Positions 62,998 to 64,000 of a stretch of 64,000 nucleotides of DNA are shown piece by piece. Location: positions 1-64,000 of the forward strand of contig JAHREJ010000020.1 of assembly GCA_021733645.1 (NCBI GenBank), in the 5' to 3' direction. The translations under genes and the position numbers were made by a program. Numbering within the stretch: the stretch's first letter is position 1; every line of letters starts with the position of its first letter. This DNA comes from Bacillus subtilis subsp. subtilis (GTDB lineage Bacteria; Pseudomonadota; Gammaproteobacteria; Xanthomonadales; Xanthomonadaceae). The notes under the pieces are model-generated. The model had not been told where the DNA came from, ran no database searches, and was given only the letters and a program-made list of their open reading frames with translations.

Positions 62998-64000
62998 ATG
63001 AAACACCCCGATCTGAACCTTGGCGTCGTCGGCAATGGCAGCTTCGGCGCCTTGATCGACCAGCAGGCCCGTGTGGTCTGGAGCTGCCTGCCGACCTTCG
63101 ACGGCGATCCCACCTTCTGCGCCCTGCTGGGCCCCAACCAGAATGAAGGCGGTGATTTCGCCATCGAACTGGAAGACCTGGTACGCAGCGAACAGCGCTA
63201 CCTGACCAACACCGCCATCCTGCGCACGGTGCTGTACGACAAGCACGGCGGGTCGCTGGAGATCATCGACTTCGCCCCGCGCTGGCGCCAGAACGACCGC
63301 TTCTACCGCCCGGTGAGCCTGATCCGCCAGGTGCGTCCGCTGGCCGGCAATCCACGCATCATCGTCCGCGCGCGCCCACTCGCCGACTGGGGCGCACGCG
63401 TGCCTGCCGCCACCTGGGGCAGCAACCACATCCGCTGGGTACTGCCCGACCACGTCCTGCGCCTGACCACCGACGTGCCACTGCGCCTGGTGCGTGATGG
63501 CCTGCCGTTCGTGCTGAGTCACCCGGTGCACCTGGTGCTGGGCGTGGACGAATCGTTGAATCGGTCACTCAGCGGCTATGTACAGGAATCCTTCCAGCGC
63601 ACCGGCGACTATTGGCGCGAGTGGGTGCGCTACCTGTCCATTCCGCTGGAGTGGCAGGACGCGGTGATCCGCAGCGCGATCACGCTGAAGCTGTGCCAGT
63701 ACGAAGACAGCGGCGCGATCATCGCCGCCATGACCACGTCCATTCCCGAAGCACCCGGCAGCATTCGCAATTGGGATTACCGCTACTGCTGGCTGCGCGA
63801 TGCGGCCTTCGTGGTACGCACGCTCAACCGGCTCGGTGCCACCCGCACCATGGAACAGTTCCTGGGCTACATCTTCAACCTGGCCACCGCCGATGGCAGC
63901 CTGCAGCCGCTGTACGGCATCGGCTTTGAAACCCGGCTGGAAGAAACCGAAGTGGCCACGCTGGACGGCTACCGCGGCATGGGCCCGGTACGGCGTGGCA
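62998..64000 (+). CDS. Glycoside hydrolase family 15 protein (cut by window end)
   Basis: The first 334 residues of a GH15 enzyme; the frame is open to the window edge. The N-terminal LNLGVVGNGSFGALID and SCLPTFDGDPTFCALLG are typical of bacterial GH15 beta-sandwich domains, and the start of the catalytic barrel is visible as RNWDYRYCWLRDAAFV. Annotated members are called glucoamylases, and some act as trehalases. Location between otsB and the expected otsA points to trehalose turnover. The start is ATG at 62998. Confidence 0.9.
   Translation, partial: MKHPDLNLGVVGNGSFGALIDQQARVVWSCLPTFDGDPTFCALLGPNQNEGGDFAIELEDLVRSEQRYLTNTAILRTVLYDKHGGSLEIIDFAPRWRQNDRFYRPVSLIRQVRPLAGNPRIIVRARPLADWGARVPAATWGSNHIRWVLPDHVLRLTTDVPLRLVRDGLPFVLSHPVHLVLGVDESLNRSLSGYVQESFQRTGDYWREWVRYLSIPLEWQDAVIRSAITLKLCQYEDSGAIIAAMTTSIPEAPGSIRNWDYRYCWLRDAAFVVRTLNRLGATRTMEQFLGYIFNLATADGSLQPLYGIGFETRLEETEVATLDGYRGMGPVRRG

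Overview
The window is GC-rich, gene-dense chromosomal DNA of a Xanthomonadaceae bacterium, most likely Stenotrophomonas and possibly close to S. rhizophila. Four things point there: an L2-type class A beta-lactamase divergent from a LysR-type AmpR; a fused glucosylglycerol-phosphate phosphatase/synthase next to an MFS gene; short GTAG-headed palindromes of the SMAG type in intergenic gaps; and the gene order yebC-ruvC-ruvA-kup-ruvB-ybgC-tolQRAB-pal-cpoB-queE-queC-tRNA-Lys. I see no prophage, insertion sequence, integron or CRISPR array.

Layout. 1-9.8 kb holds mostly single small genes: a GNAT acetyltransferase, a zinc ribbon protein, a CPBP protease, a stand-alone receiver, a DUF3011 protein, an LprI/MliC lipoprotein, an esterase, an S41-like protein, an epimerase and secreted unknowns. 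9.8-13.7 kb has a membrane TPR protein and a large autotransporter. 13.8-30.1 kb is a long minus-strand housekeeping block: tRNA-Lys, queuosine precursor synthesis, the Tol-Pal envelope machine, Holliday junction processing, potassium uptake, yebC, a hydrolase, a second GNAT enzyme, a very acidic protein and aspS. 30.2-39.8 kb carries a three-module DUF3011 protein, a lipoprotein, the glucosylglycerol pair, blaL2/ampR and an ABC-F ATPase. 40-50 kb has a TonB-dependent receptor, a Kef-type antiporter, an AraC/GyrI regulator, metY and a two-component system followed by mipA. 50.5-62 kb has clpB, a GST, a purine-type permease, poxB, two secreted proteins and a second TonB-dependent receptor. The right edge cuts a trehalose locus (otsB, then a GH15 enzyme).

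Common themes are envelope maintenance (Tol-Pal, MipA, DUF3011 proteins, lysozyme-inhibitor lipoprotein, autotransporter), osmotic and ionic balance (GgpPS, OtsB, Kup, Kef) and stress (ClpB with a sigma-32 type promoter, inducible beta-lactamase).

The least ordinary material is intergenic. There is an approximately 150-base near-perfect palindrome with an 81-base identical partial copy at the left edge. A 30-bp tandem array ends in a SMAG whose GTAG supplies the stop codon of the neighbouring gene. A 58-bp tandem triplication has copied the 3' end of a TonB-receptor gene together with a SMAG. A 31-bp palindrome lies across the kup stop codon, and a 20-bp-armed structured repeat sits between ruvB and kup. 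A triple TACA repeat close to the RstA box precedes mipA. I found no wholly new multi-gene system.
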